Positions 44,368-52,245 of a stretch of DNA of 64,000 nt are shown piece by piece. Both the position numbers and the translations under genes were made by a program. Numbering within the stretch: position 1 is the stretch's first letter; every line of letters starts with the position of its first letter. The notes under the pieces were generated by a model. It was not told where the DNA came from. It saw only the letters and a program-made list of their open reading frames with translations, and searched no databases. Location of the stretch: NCBI RefSeq assembly GCF_041154505.1, contig NZ_AP028672.1, positions 1,935,001 through 1,999,000 on the forward strand, given 5' to 3'. The stretch is from Acidovorax sp. A79. GTDB lineage: Bacteria > Pseudomonadota > Gammaproteobacteria > Burkholderiales > Burkholderiaceae_C.

Positions 44368-45300
44368 ATGGCCGTGACCCTGGACGACAAGCTGGTGGTG
44401 GCGATCTCCTCGCGCGCGCTGTTCAACTTCGAGGAAGAAAACCGCGTCTTCGAACACGAGAGCGATGACCGCGCCTACGTGGAGCTGCAGCGCCAGCGCC
44501 TGGATGTGCCCGCCGCGCCCGGCGTGGCGTTTTCCCTGGTGCGCAAGCTGCTCGCGTTCAACACCTCCGAGCACCAGCGGGTGGAGGTGGTGCTGCTCTC
44601 GCGCAATGACCCGGTCAGTGGCATGCGCGTGTTCCGCTCATGCAATGCCCATGGCCTGCCGACCATCCAGCGCGGCGTGTTCACCCAGGGGCGCGACCCG
44701 TTCCGCTACCTGCGGCCGCTGGGCGCGCACCTGTTCCTGTCGGCGAATGAGGCCGATGTGCGCGAGGCCCTGCACCTGGGCTACCCCGCCGCGCGGGTGA
44801 TCACCGAGTCGGTGCGGGCCGGCGACGCGAACCCGCAGGAAGTGCGCATTGCCTTTGACGGCGACGCCGTGCTGTTCTCCGACGAGGCCGAGCGGGTGTA
44901 CCAGGCCGAGGGCCTGGCCGCGTTCCAGCAGCACGAGACCGACAAGGCGGCCCTGCCCCTGCCCGACGGCCCCTTCAAGCCCCTGCTCGCGGCGCTGCAC
45001 CGGCTGCAATCCGCCGGAGAATCCGGCGGCGCCACCGGCATGCGCATCCGCACGGCCCTGGTCACGGCGCGCAGCGCACCCGCGCACGAACGCGCGATCC
45101 GCACGCTGATGGACTGGAACATCGACGTGGACGAAGCCATGTTCCTAGGCGGCCTGCCCAAGGGCGAGTTCCTGCGCGAGTTCGAGCCGGACTTCTTCTT
45201 CGACGACCAGACGGGCCACGTGACGTCGGCAGCGCGCCATGTGCCCGCGGGACATGTGAACAGCGGCATCTCCAACCCCCTGCGTGCCGGGGGCGGCTGA
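44368..45300 (+). CDS. 5'-nucleotidase (PF06189-type)
   Basis: A 310-residue cytoplasmic nucleotidase family protein. It begins with VTLDDKLVVAISSRALFNFE and shows HQRVEVVLLSRNDPVSGMRV, IAFDGDAVLFSDEAE (HAD-like Asp motif), and the C-terminal FLGGLPKGEFLREFEPDFFF with nearby Asp pair. It should hydrolyse nucleoside 5'-monophosphates. It lies immediately downstream of gspF (4 bp) and is probably co-transcribed, although no functional link is evident. Confidence 0.88.
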   Translation: MAVTLDDKLVVAISSRALFNFEEENRVFEHESDDRAYVELQRQRLDVPAAPGVAFSLVRKLLAFNTSEHQRVEVVLLSRNDPVSGMRVFRSCNAHGLPTIQRGVFTQGRDPFRYLRPLGAHLFLSANEADVREALHLGYPAARVITESVRAGDANPQEVRIAFDGDAVLFSDEAERVYQAEGLAAFQQHETDKAALPLPDGPFKPLLAALHRLQSAGESGGATGMRIRTALVTARSAPAHERAIRTLMDWNIDVDEAMFLGGLPKGEFLREFEPDFFFDDQTGHVTSAARHVPAGHVNSGISNPLRAGGG

Positions 45301-45454
45301 GTCAGGGGGTGGCGATGGTCCGGGCCCTTGCCGCGAAAAGTTCTGCAAAGTCCTGCAACGCCGGGTGAAAGCCTGCAAAGCCCCGGTTGCAATCCGCCGG
45401 CGGCCCACCAACTGTGCCAACATCGTCCCCCGAACCCCACCGAAGGAAGATGTG

Positions 45455-45844
45455 TTGCGCAAGAGAATTTCCCTGGCCGCCTGCCTGATGGGCGCCGTGC
45501 TGGCCACCATGGGCTCCGCCGCGCTGGCCCAGGCCCCTGCCGCACCGCCGCCAGAGCCTGCGGCGAGCGCGCCCGCCGAGCCCGGCACGGGGCAGACCAA
45601 GGGCGAGATCAAGGCCATGCGCGATTTCAAGATGCTGGACTTCAACGGCGACGGCAAGCTCAGCCGCACCGAGGTCAAGCTCTTTCCCCGCCTGGCGGCC
45701 GCGTTTGACGAGGCGGACACGGACGGCGACGGCTACGTGTCGTACGAAGAGGTTCGCGTCTTCGCCGCCAAATACCGCGCGGAGCGGGACCGCAACAAGG
45801 CAGCCCAGGCCGCCCGCCAGCCCGCCTCCGGCAGCCAGCCCTGA
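45455..45844 (+). CDS. Secreted EF-hand protein
   Basis: A 129-residue exported protein. A signal peptide (residues 1-26, LAACLMGAVLATMGSAALAQ) is followed by a Pro/Ala-rich spacer and two canonical EF-hand loops, DFNGDGKLSRTE and DTDGDGYVSYEE, so calcium binding is likely. The C-terminal tail is basic. Start choice: an AAGGAAG ribosome site at 45443-45449 favours the TTG at 45455 over the GTG one codon earlier; there is no ATG in a suitable place. Function beyond calcium binding is unknown. Confidence 0.8.
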   Translation: MRKRISLAACLMGAVLATMGSAALAQAPAAPPPEPAASAPAEPGTGQTKGEIKAMRDFKMLDFNGDGKLSRTEVKLFPRLAAAFDEADTDGDGYVSYEEVRVFAAKYRAERDRNKAAQAARQPASGSQP

Positions 45845-45928
45845 GCCCGCCCGGGTGGACGGCTGCCCATCCCTCTCCCGCAGGCAAGCGCGCAGCGCGG
45901 GCAGCCAGATCCGGGGTCAAATAGGTGT

Positions 45929-45972
45929 TTTGCGCTTGCTGGACAATTGCCTCCAGCTATATTTTTAGGAGC
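45929..45972 (-). repeat. 44-bp palindromic element, copy 7
   Basis: Reverse orientation: GCTC ... TAGC arm, 5-nt spacer, GCAATTG, 5-nt spacer, CAAGCGC, AAA. It lies in the 300-bp region between the EF-hand gene and the convergent minus-strand gene; nothing else was recognised in that gap. Confidence 0.75.
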
Positions 45973-46144
45973 ATCACCCCGCAGGCGCCGCTGGGGATGG
46001 GAAGCCGATCCGCACAAGGGACGGGCTGCGGGCGGCAGCATTGCGCGCCACCGGCCAAAAAATGCAAAAGAAGCAAGGACCAGCCACTGCGGGCAGCGCG
46101 GTACCGGTGCCACCGGCCCAGCACGCAGCGCAGGCGGCGGCGGG

Positions 46145-46576
46145 CTAGAGGCCGCCCGTGCGCTTGATCTTGGGGTCCGAGTACGTCAGCGGCTCGTTCT
46201 TGACCTGCTGGGCCAGGCGCTCCTGCAAGGTCATCCGGTTGATGTCCTGCGCCACTTCCACCGCACTGCCGCTGGCCCGCCACATCGACTGGATGAGCTC
46301 CAGCAGCTGCTTGTAGATTGGCTCCTTGGGCGGCTCTGGCGGTTCTTCCACGGTGTCCTTTTTTTTCACCTCGGTCCAGTCCCGGTTCGCCACGTCGGGC
46401 GCCGACGGCTTGTCGGGCTCGCGCACGATCGCGCCCTCGCCCATCCGGTCCATGGACTCGACGGGGTTGGATGCGTTGATGGGACGCACCGGTGGCGCGC
46501 CAGAGGCGCCAGTGGAATACAAATCAGCGCCCTGAGGACGCCAACTCGGCGATCGATCGACAGGTGGCATTTGCAT
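46145..46576 (-). CDS. Conserved hypothetical protein, proline-rich
   Basis: A 143-residue soluble protein with no signal peptide. The N-terminal ~60 residues are Pro/Ser/Ala-rich and likely disordered. A charged middle follows (REPDKPSAPDVANRDWTEVK), then a more ordered C-terminus (EPIYKQLLELIQSMWRASGS) with helical character. No family is recognised. The ATG at 46576 is chosen because the preceding codons look random. The upstream ~120 bp is strongly AT-rich, typical of a promoter. Confidence 0.6.
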   Translation of the reverse strand: MQMPPVDRSPSWRPQGADLYSTGASGAPPVRPINASNPVESMDRMGEGAIVREPDKPSAPDVANRDWTEVKKKDTVEEPPEPPKEPIYKQLLELIQSMWRASGSAVEVAQDINRMTLQERLAQQVKNEPLTYSDPKIKRTGGL

Positions 46577-46762
46577 GGCAATGGCCCGTAGTTGAGATGA
46601 ATGACAGAGGGTCTTTTGGCCTCTTCGTACATTCATTACGGCAAAAAGAAGGGGAAATTTAGGTCTTTTTCAGCGATTGCCTAAAATTAAGGGTTTTCAC
46701 CTACCTTTGTCGCGATTTTCAGGCCGCCAAAGGGCCTGATGAATGGCCGGGCACGCGGATTG

Positions 46763-46806
46763 AACACGCAGGCGGTGGCAACCACGCGGGTTGCGTGTTG
46801 CTTTTT
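46763..46806 (+). terminator. Terminator-like inverted repeat
   Basis: A perfect 8-bp repeat (46763-46770 with 46792-46799) closes a 21-nt loop that itself contains a 6-bp stem, and is followed by CTTTTT. No plus-strand gene ends nearby; it may terminate an unannotated transcript from the AT-rich segment at 46640-46720. Confidence 0.35.
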
Positions 46807-46911
46807 GGGGTGGAATGCCGCCGGCAGGCGCCAGCGGCGGGCCCGAAACGCCCACCATGGGCTACCGGCGATCCTGTGCGGGAAGGGCCCCGGCATGGCG
46901 GGGCTGGCGCG

Positions 46912-47409
46912 TCAGAGGAAGCGTTCGAGCAGCCGGCGCGAATGCCGGTCCAGCGCGGTGGTGTCCTGGACCCGGAACTGGACCCCGTCCCCGCCCGCGA
47001 TCAGCAGCCGGGTGCGCCCCCCCAGCCTGCGGATGTCTTCCTCGGCCTTGAGCACCAGCTTGGCGGGTCCGCGATCGGTCTCCACATCCCAGGTGCTGGG
47101 GGTCGAAAAGCTCGACACGGCAACGATTTTTTCAATAGTGGGCACAAACTCGCGCACTTCCAGCTCTTCTTCGATGAGCTGGCGCGCGGTGGCCTCCCGC
47201 TGGTCGAGCCGGTCGATCCACAGCAGCTCGTGGCCATCCGAACCGATCAAGGAGAGCCCGTGCGCCGGCGCGGCAATGGGGAAGGCCCGCACGGGGGTGA
47301 TGCCTTCGTGGACGGTGCCATCGGGCAGGGTCAGGACCAGCCGGCCGTGCGGGTTGCGGGCCAGGGTGAATTCAGGCTGCGACACCAGGGTGAAGGTGGT
47401 TGTGTTCAT
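46912..47409 (-). CDS. DUF1854 cyanophycin-associated protein
   Basis: A 165-residue soluble protein of the DUF1854 family, found next to cyanophycin synthetase genes in beta-proteobacteria. It is acidic and beta-rich, with blocks such as [34 protein letters not shown] and [16 protein letters not shown]. No catalytic motif is evident. The frame is open eight codons further upstream and overlaps the ABC transporter stop by 4 bp there. The ATG at 47409 is favoured by the family-like start MNTTTFTL. The context indicates a role in cyanophycin metabolism, unknown in detail. Confidence 0.85.
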   Translation of the reverse strand: MNTTTFTLVSQPEFTLARNPHGRLVLTLPDGTVHEGITPVRAFPIAAPAHGLSLIGSDGHELLWIDRLDQREATARQLIEEELEVREFVPTIEKIVAVSSFSTPSTWDVETDRGPAKLVLKAEEDIRRLGGRTRLLIAGGDGVQFRVQDTTALDRHSRRLLERFL

Positions 47410-47429
47410 GGCGGTTCCCACGGTGGCGG

Positions 47430-49736
47430 TCACGAATTGCCGGCCGGGTGGGCCGGGTGCAGCAGGCTGCTGTCGATGATGACGCCGGCGGCCTGCGCGT
47501 CTTCCTCGGCGCGGCGGGCCTGGGCTTCGTACAGCCGCCAGTAGGCGCCCTGTTTCTCCATGAGTTCGTCGTGCGGCCCCACTTCCACCACCTCGCCGCG
47601 GTCCATCACCACCAGGCGGTCGGCCTTGCGCAGGGTGGACAGGCGGTGGGCGATGGCGATGGTGGTGCGGCCCTGGACCAGGTTGTCCAGCGCCTTCTGG
47701 ATCTCCTTCTCGGTCTCGGTGTCCACGGCCGAGGTGGCCTCGTCCAGAATCAGGATGCGCGGGTCGATCAGGAGCGCACGCGCGATGCTGATGCGCTGGC
47801 GCTCGCCGCCCGACAGGCCCTGGCCGCGCTCGCCCACTAGCGAGTCGTAGCCGTGCGGCAGGCGCAGGATGAATTCATGCGCATGGGCGGCGCGGGCGGC
47901 TGCCACGATCTCCTCGCGCGTGGCCTCGGGCTTGCCGTAGGCGATGTTCTCGGCGATGGTGCCGAAGAAAAGGAAGGGCTCCTGCAACACCAGGCCGATG
48001 TGGCGCCGGTAGTCGGCCACGGCGAAGCGGCGGATGTCCACGCCATCGACCTGGATGGAGCCGTCGCTCACGTCGTAGAAGCGGCTGATCAGGTTCACCA
48101 GGGTGCTCTTGCCCGAACCGCTGTGTCCCACCAGGCCGATCATCTCGCCAGGGCGGATGTCCAGGTCCAGCCCCTTGATCACCGCGCGGCTGCCGTAGCG
48201 GAAGCCCACGTTGCGCATGGCGATGGCGCCCTGCACCTTGTCCACCTTCACCGGCTGGGCCGGGTCGGGCACATTGCTCACGTGGTCCAGGATGTCGAAG
48301 ATGCGCTTGGCGCCGGCCGCCGCCTTCTGCGTGACCGAGACGATGCGGCTCATGGAGTCGAGCCGGCTGTAGAAGCGCCCGATGTAGGCGATGAAGGCCG
48401 TGAGCACGCCCACCGTGATCTGGTTGCGCGACACCAGCCAGATGCCGAAGGCCCAGACCACGAGCAGGCCGATTTCGGTGAGCAGCGACACCGTGGGGGT
48501 GAACAGCGACCAGGTCTTGTTGAGCTTGTCGTTGACCTCCAGGTTGTGCTGGTTGGCGTCGCGAAAGCGCTGGGCCTCGCGCTTTTCCTGGGCGAAGGCC
48601 TTGACCACGCGGATGCCGGGGATGGTGTCGGCCAGCACATTGGTCACCTCGGACCAGACCCGGTCGATCTTCTCGAAACCGGTGCGCAGGCGGTCGCGCA
48701 CGGTATGGATCATCCAGGCGATGAAGGGCAGCGGCACCAGGGTGACCAGCGCCAGCCAGGGGTTGATGGAGAACAGGATGGCCGCCGTCATCATGATCAT
48801 GAGCACATCGGTCACGAAATCCAGGGCATGCAAGGAAAGGAAAACGTTGATGCGGTCTGTCTCCGAGCCGATGCGCGCCATCAGGTCACCGGTGCGCTTG
48901 CCCCCGAAATAGTCGAGCGACAGGCGCAGCAGGTGCTCGTAGGTGGTGGTGCGCAGGTCGGCGCCGATGCGCTCGGACACCAGCGCCAGGATGTAGGTGC
49001 GCGCCCAGGACAGGCCCCAGGCCGCCAGGGCGGACAGCAGCAGGCCGCTCAGGTACAGCAGCACCAGGCCCGGTTCGATCTGCTTGCCGTTCTGGAACGG
49101 GATGAGGATGTCATCCATCAGCGGGATGGTGAGGTACGGCGGCACCAGGGTGGCGGCGGTGGAGGCCAGCGTCAGCCCGAAGCCGGCCGCCAGCTGCTTG
49201 CGGTAGGGCCGGGCAAAGCGCCACAGGCGCAGCAGCACCCAGGTGGAGGTCTGGGGCGGCTGGGCGCGGGCACAGGCCGGGCACTCCTCCGTATCGGGGG
49301 GCAGCGGCGTGTGGCAGGTGGGACAGGTGGGCTCGTCGGCCTCCTCGGCGGCGTCCGCCTCGCCCCGCGCGCTTTGCTGCTCGAAACGCTGCACCAGGCG
49401 CAGTGCCTGGGCATGCTGTGACAGGGTGAAGCGCCACAGGGCCAGGCGCGCCCGCGCATCGTGCAGTTCCAGCGAACCCACGCCCCCGTGGTCCTGCAGG
49501 CGCAGGGCCAGGCCGTCGCCCAGGGGCCAGCCGCGCCAGGCGGTGGTACCCGGATCGCAGGCCAGCAGGCGCTCGGACGTCACCACCACCCAGCCCGCCG
49601 CGAAACGCAGGGCCGTGCTCAGGTCAACCTGGAGCGCTGCCAGTACGTTCTCTTTGGGAGCGAGCATGGCCCGCAAATCGGCCCCCACGGGGCCGGAAAA
49701 GACACCCGAGGCGTCCACAGAATGGTGATGTTGCAT
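47430..49736 (-). CDS. Cyanophycin-associated ABC exporter with N-terminal zinc ribbon
   Basis: A 768-residue fused ABC half-transporter. Residues 1-130 form an extra cytoplasmic domain (ATP-independent, PH/DUF-like). A zinc ribbon follows at 138-155 (CPTC and CPAC). Residues ~165-490 are a six-helix type IV exporter domain, and 500-768 an ATPase with Walker [10 protein letters not shown] (537-545), signature LSGGE (641-645) and Walker [13 protein letters not shown] (661-672). All catalytic residues are present, so it is a working ATPase. Its constant place beside cphA and DUF1854 implies a part in cyanophycin metabolism, but the cargo is unknown. Confidence 0.9.
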   Translation of the reverse strand: MQHHHSVDASGVFSGPVGADLRAMLAPKENVLAALQVDLSTALRFAAGWVVVTSERLLACDPGTTAWRGWPLGDGLALRLQDHGGVGSLELHDARARLALWRFTLSQHAQALRLVQRFEQQSARGEADAAEEADEPTCPTCHTPLPPDTEECPACARAQPPQTSTWVLLRLWRFARPYRKQLAAGFGLTLASTAATLVPPYLTIPLMDDILIPFQNGKQIEPGLVLLYLSGLLLSALAAWGLSWARTYILALVSERIGADLRTTTYEHLLRLSLDYFGGKRTGDLMARIGSETDRINVFLSLHALDFVTDVLMIMMTAAILFSINPWLALVTLVPLPFIAWMIHTVRDRLRTGFEKIDRVWSEVTNVLADTIPGIRVVKAFAQEKREAQRFRDANQHNLEVNDKLNKTWSLFTPTVSLLTEIGLLVVWAFGIWLVSRNQITVGVLTAFIAYIGRFYSRLDSMSRIVSVTQKAAAGAKRIFDILDHVSNVPDPAQPVKVDKVQGAIAMRNVGFRYGSRAVIKGLDLDIRPGEMIGLVGHSGSGKSTLVNLISRFYDVSDGSIQVDGVDIRRFAVADYRRHIGLVLQEPFLFFGTIAENIAYGKPEATREEIVAAARAAHAHEFILRLPHGYDSLVGERGQGLSGGERQRISIARALLIDPRILILDEATSAVDTETEKEIQKALDNLVQGRTTIAIAHRLSTLRKADRLVVMDRGEVVEVGPHDELMEKQGAYWRLYEAQARRAEEDAQAAGVIIDSSLLHPAHPAGNS

Positions 49737-49965
49737 TTTTGGTTGGTATTTCCGCCCCCGGCAGCCTGCGGTGACCGATCTCGCGAAAGCGCGAATTCTC
49801 CCCCATACTGCGCCCCACGGCGCGGCGGCGTCCCGCTGTAACGTGTGCGGCAGTCATCTGGCTGACACCGCATCCCGGCTCCAGTCTGGCGCACAATCAT
49901 CGTCCACAAAGTCACCTTTTCCCAGCAAGGCCCGCAAAAGGCCGGAAACACACCCGCTGCAATCC
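49737..49965. promoter_or_regulatory. Divergent promoter region of the cyanophycin locus
   Basis: A 229-bp gap separates the minus-strand transporter operon from the plus-strand cphA genes. It is AT-richer than its surroundings (49736-49760 and 49900-49930), so both units probably start here. No operator or consensus promoter could be fixed. Confidence 0.5.
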
Positions 49966-52170
49966 ATGGCGAAACTCAACGATATCCAACTGCTTCGCAT
50001 CAACTACCTGCGCGGCCCCAATATCTGGACCTACCGGCCCGTGCTGGAGGTCTGGCTGGACCTGGGGGAACTGGAGGACCATCCCTCCAACCTCCTCCCC
50101 GGCTTCAACGAGCGCCTCACCGCCTGGCTGCCCGCGCTGATCGAGCACCACTGCGGCGTGGGCGAGCGCGGCGGGTTCCTGCAGCGCCTGCAGGAAGGCA
50201 CCTGGTGCGGCCACGTGCTGGAGCACATCGTGATCGAGCTGCTGAACCTGGCGGGCATGCCCACCGGCTTCGGCCAGACCCGCAGCACCTCGCAGCGCGG
50301 CGTGTACCGCATGGTGTTCCGCGCCCGCGACGAGCAGGTGGCGCGCATGGCCCTGGCCCAGGGCCATGGCCTGATCATGGCGGCGATCAACGACGAGCCC
50401 TTTGACGTGCAGGCCGCCGTGGCCCGCGTGCGCACCGAGGTCGATGACCAGTACCTGGGCCCCAGCACCGCATGCATCGTGACGGCCGCCACCGACCGGG
50501 GCATCCCGCACATCCGCCTGAACGACGGCAACCTCGTGCAGCTGGGCTATGGCGCCAGCCAGCGCCGAATCTGGACGGCCGAGACCGAATTCACCAGCGC
50601 CATCGCCGAGGGCATCGCGAGCGACAAGGACCTGACCAAGAGCCTGCTCAAGTCCTGCGGCGTGCCCATTCCCGAAGGCCGCGTGGTCAACAGCCCCGAG
50701 GAAGCCTGGGAAGCGGCCGAGGACATCGGCCTGCCCGTGGTGGTCAAGCCCTCCGACGGCAACCACGGCCGGGGCGTGACGCTGGACCTGCGCAAGAAGG
50801 AAGACATCGAGGCGGCCTACCACGTGGCCTACCCCGAGGGCAGCGACGTGATGGTCGAGAGCTTCATCCCCGGCGACGAGCACCGCCTGCTGGTGGTGGG
50901 CGGCAAGGTGGTGGCCGCGGCGCGCGGCGAGGTGGTCAGCATCACCGGCAACGGGCGCTCCACAGTCAAGGAACTGATCGACACCCAGCTCAACTCCGAC
51001 CCGCGCCGGGGCTATGAGGAAGAGTACCCGCTCGAAATCATCGACCTGGCGACCGACACCAAGGTGCAGCTCGAGCTCAAGCGCCAGGACCTCGACGCCA
51101 GCTCCGTGCCCGCCGCCGGCCGCCAGGTGGTGGTGCAGCGCAACGGCAACGTGGCCGTGGACTGCACCGACGACGTGCACCCCGAGGTGGCCTACATCGC
51201 CCAGCTGGCCGCCAAGGTGGTGGGCCTCGACATCGCCGGCATCGACATGGTGGCCAGGGACATTTCCAAGCCCCTGCATGCCCAGGGCGGCGCCATTGTC
51301 GAGGTCAATGCGGGCCCGGGCCTGCTGATGCACCTCAAGCCCGCCGTGGGCGCGCCGCGCCCGGTGGGGCAGGCGATCGCGGAACACCTGTTCCCGTCCG
51401 AGGACGGCGATGGCCAGGCCGGCCGCATTCCGGTGGTGGGCGTGGCCGGCACGCGCAGCACCTCGACCATCGCACGCGTGGTGGCGTGGCTGCTGCACCT
51501 GGGTGGGCACCACACGGGCCTGGCCTGCCGCGAAGGCCTGTTCCTGGACCGCCGCTGCGTCGAGACCACGGACTGCGCCCACTGGGAAGCCGCCCACCGC
51601 CTGCTCATGAACCAGATGGTGCAGGCCGCCGTGATCGAAAGCGACGCGCGCACCATCCTGCGCGACGGCCTCGCCTACGACCGCTGCCAGGTGGGCGTGG
51701 TGACCGACATGGACGGCGTGGAAACCCTGGCCGAATTCGACGTGCACGAGCAGGACCAGATGACCAAGGTGATGCGCACCCAGGTCGACGTGGTGCTGGC
51801 CGAGGGCGCCGCCGTGCTGAACGCGGCCATCCCCCAGGTGGCAGACCTCGCCCCGCTGTCGGATGGCGCCGTGGTGCTGTACGCCCAGGACGCCACGCTG
51901 CCCGTGATCGTGGAGCACCGCGCCACGGACAACGGCCGCGCCGTGATCGTGAAGAACGGCCGCGTGGTGCTGGCCACCGGCAGCGCCGAGCACGTGCTGG
52001 GCTCGCTGTCGGACCTCACCTTCGGGCGCAACGCCGTGGTGCCGGACACCGATGCCCTGCTGGCCGCCATCGGCGCGGCGTGGGCGCTCAACATCGCCCC
52101 CGACCTGATCGGCGCGGGCATCAAGACCTTCGAGCCTGACCTGCCGGCGCCGGTGGGCCTGCCTTCCTGA
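49966..52170 (+). CDS. cphA': Cyanophycin synthetase-like protein CphA' with degenerate ligase P-loop
   Basis: A 734-residue paralogue of cyanophycin synthetase. The N-terminal domain and the ATP-grasp domain (~160-475) are well kept (VVVKPSDGNHGRGVTLDL, EVNAGPGLLMHLKP). The C-terminal Mur-ligase-like domain has lost its P-loop: the position of GTNGKTTT reads GTRSTSTI (495-502). It probably cannot add arginine by the usual Mur-ligase route. It is also ~120 residues shorter than its neighbour. Beta-proteobacteria such as Cupriavidus carry a comparable cphA/cphA' pair. It begins the operon, 75 bp before cphA. Confidence 0.9.
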   Translation: MAKLNDIQLLRINYLRGPNIWTYRPVLEVWLDLGELEDHPSNLLPGFNERLTAWLPALIEHHCGVGERGGFLQRLQEGTWCGHVLEHIVIELLNLAGMPTGFGQTRSTSQRGVYRMVFRARDEQVARMALAQGHGLIMAAINDEPFDVQAAVARVRTEVDDQYLGPSTACIVTAATDRGIPHIRLNDGNLVQLGYGASQRRIWTAETEFTSAIAEGIASDKDLTKSLLKSCGVPIPEGRVVNSPEEAWEAAEDIGLPVVVKPSDGNHGRGVTLDLRKKEDIEAAYHVAYPEGSDVMVESFIPGDEHRLLVVGGKVVAAARGEVVSITGNGRSTVKELIDTQLNSDPRRGYEEEYPLEIIDLATDTKVQLELKRQDLDASSVPAAGRQVVVQRNGNVAVDCTDDVHPEVAYIAQLAAKVVGLDIAGIDMVARDISKPLHAQGGAIVEVNAGPGLLMHLKPAVGAPRPVGQAIAEHLFPSEDGDGQAGRIPVVGVAGTRSTSTIARVVAWLLHLGGHHTGLACREGLFLDRRCVETTDCAHWEAAHRLLMNQMVQAAVIESDARTILRDGLAYDRCQVGVVTDMDGVETLAEFDVHEQDQMTKVMRTQVDVVLAEGAAVLNAAIPQVADLAPLSDGAVVLYAQDATLPVIVEHRATDNGRAVIVKNGRVVLATGSAEHVLGSLSDLTFGRNAVVPDTDALLAAIGAAWALNIAPDLIGAGIKTFEPDLPAPVGLPS

Positions 52171-52245
52171 TCCGCCCGTAGAGAACCGAACGCCCGCGAC
52201 TTGAACGGGGCCCGCGAGCCCCGAACGATTACTGAAAGAGACCCC

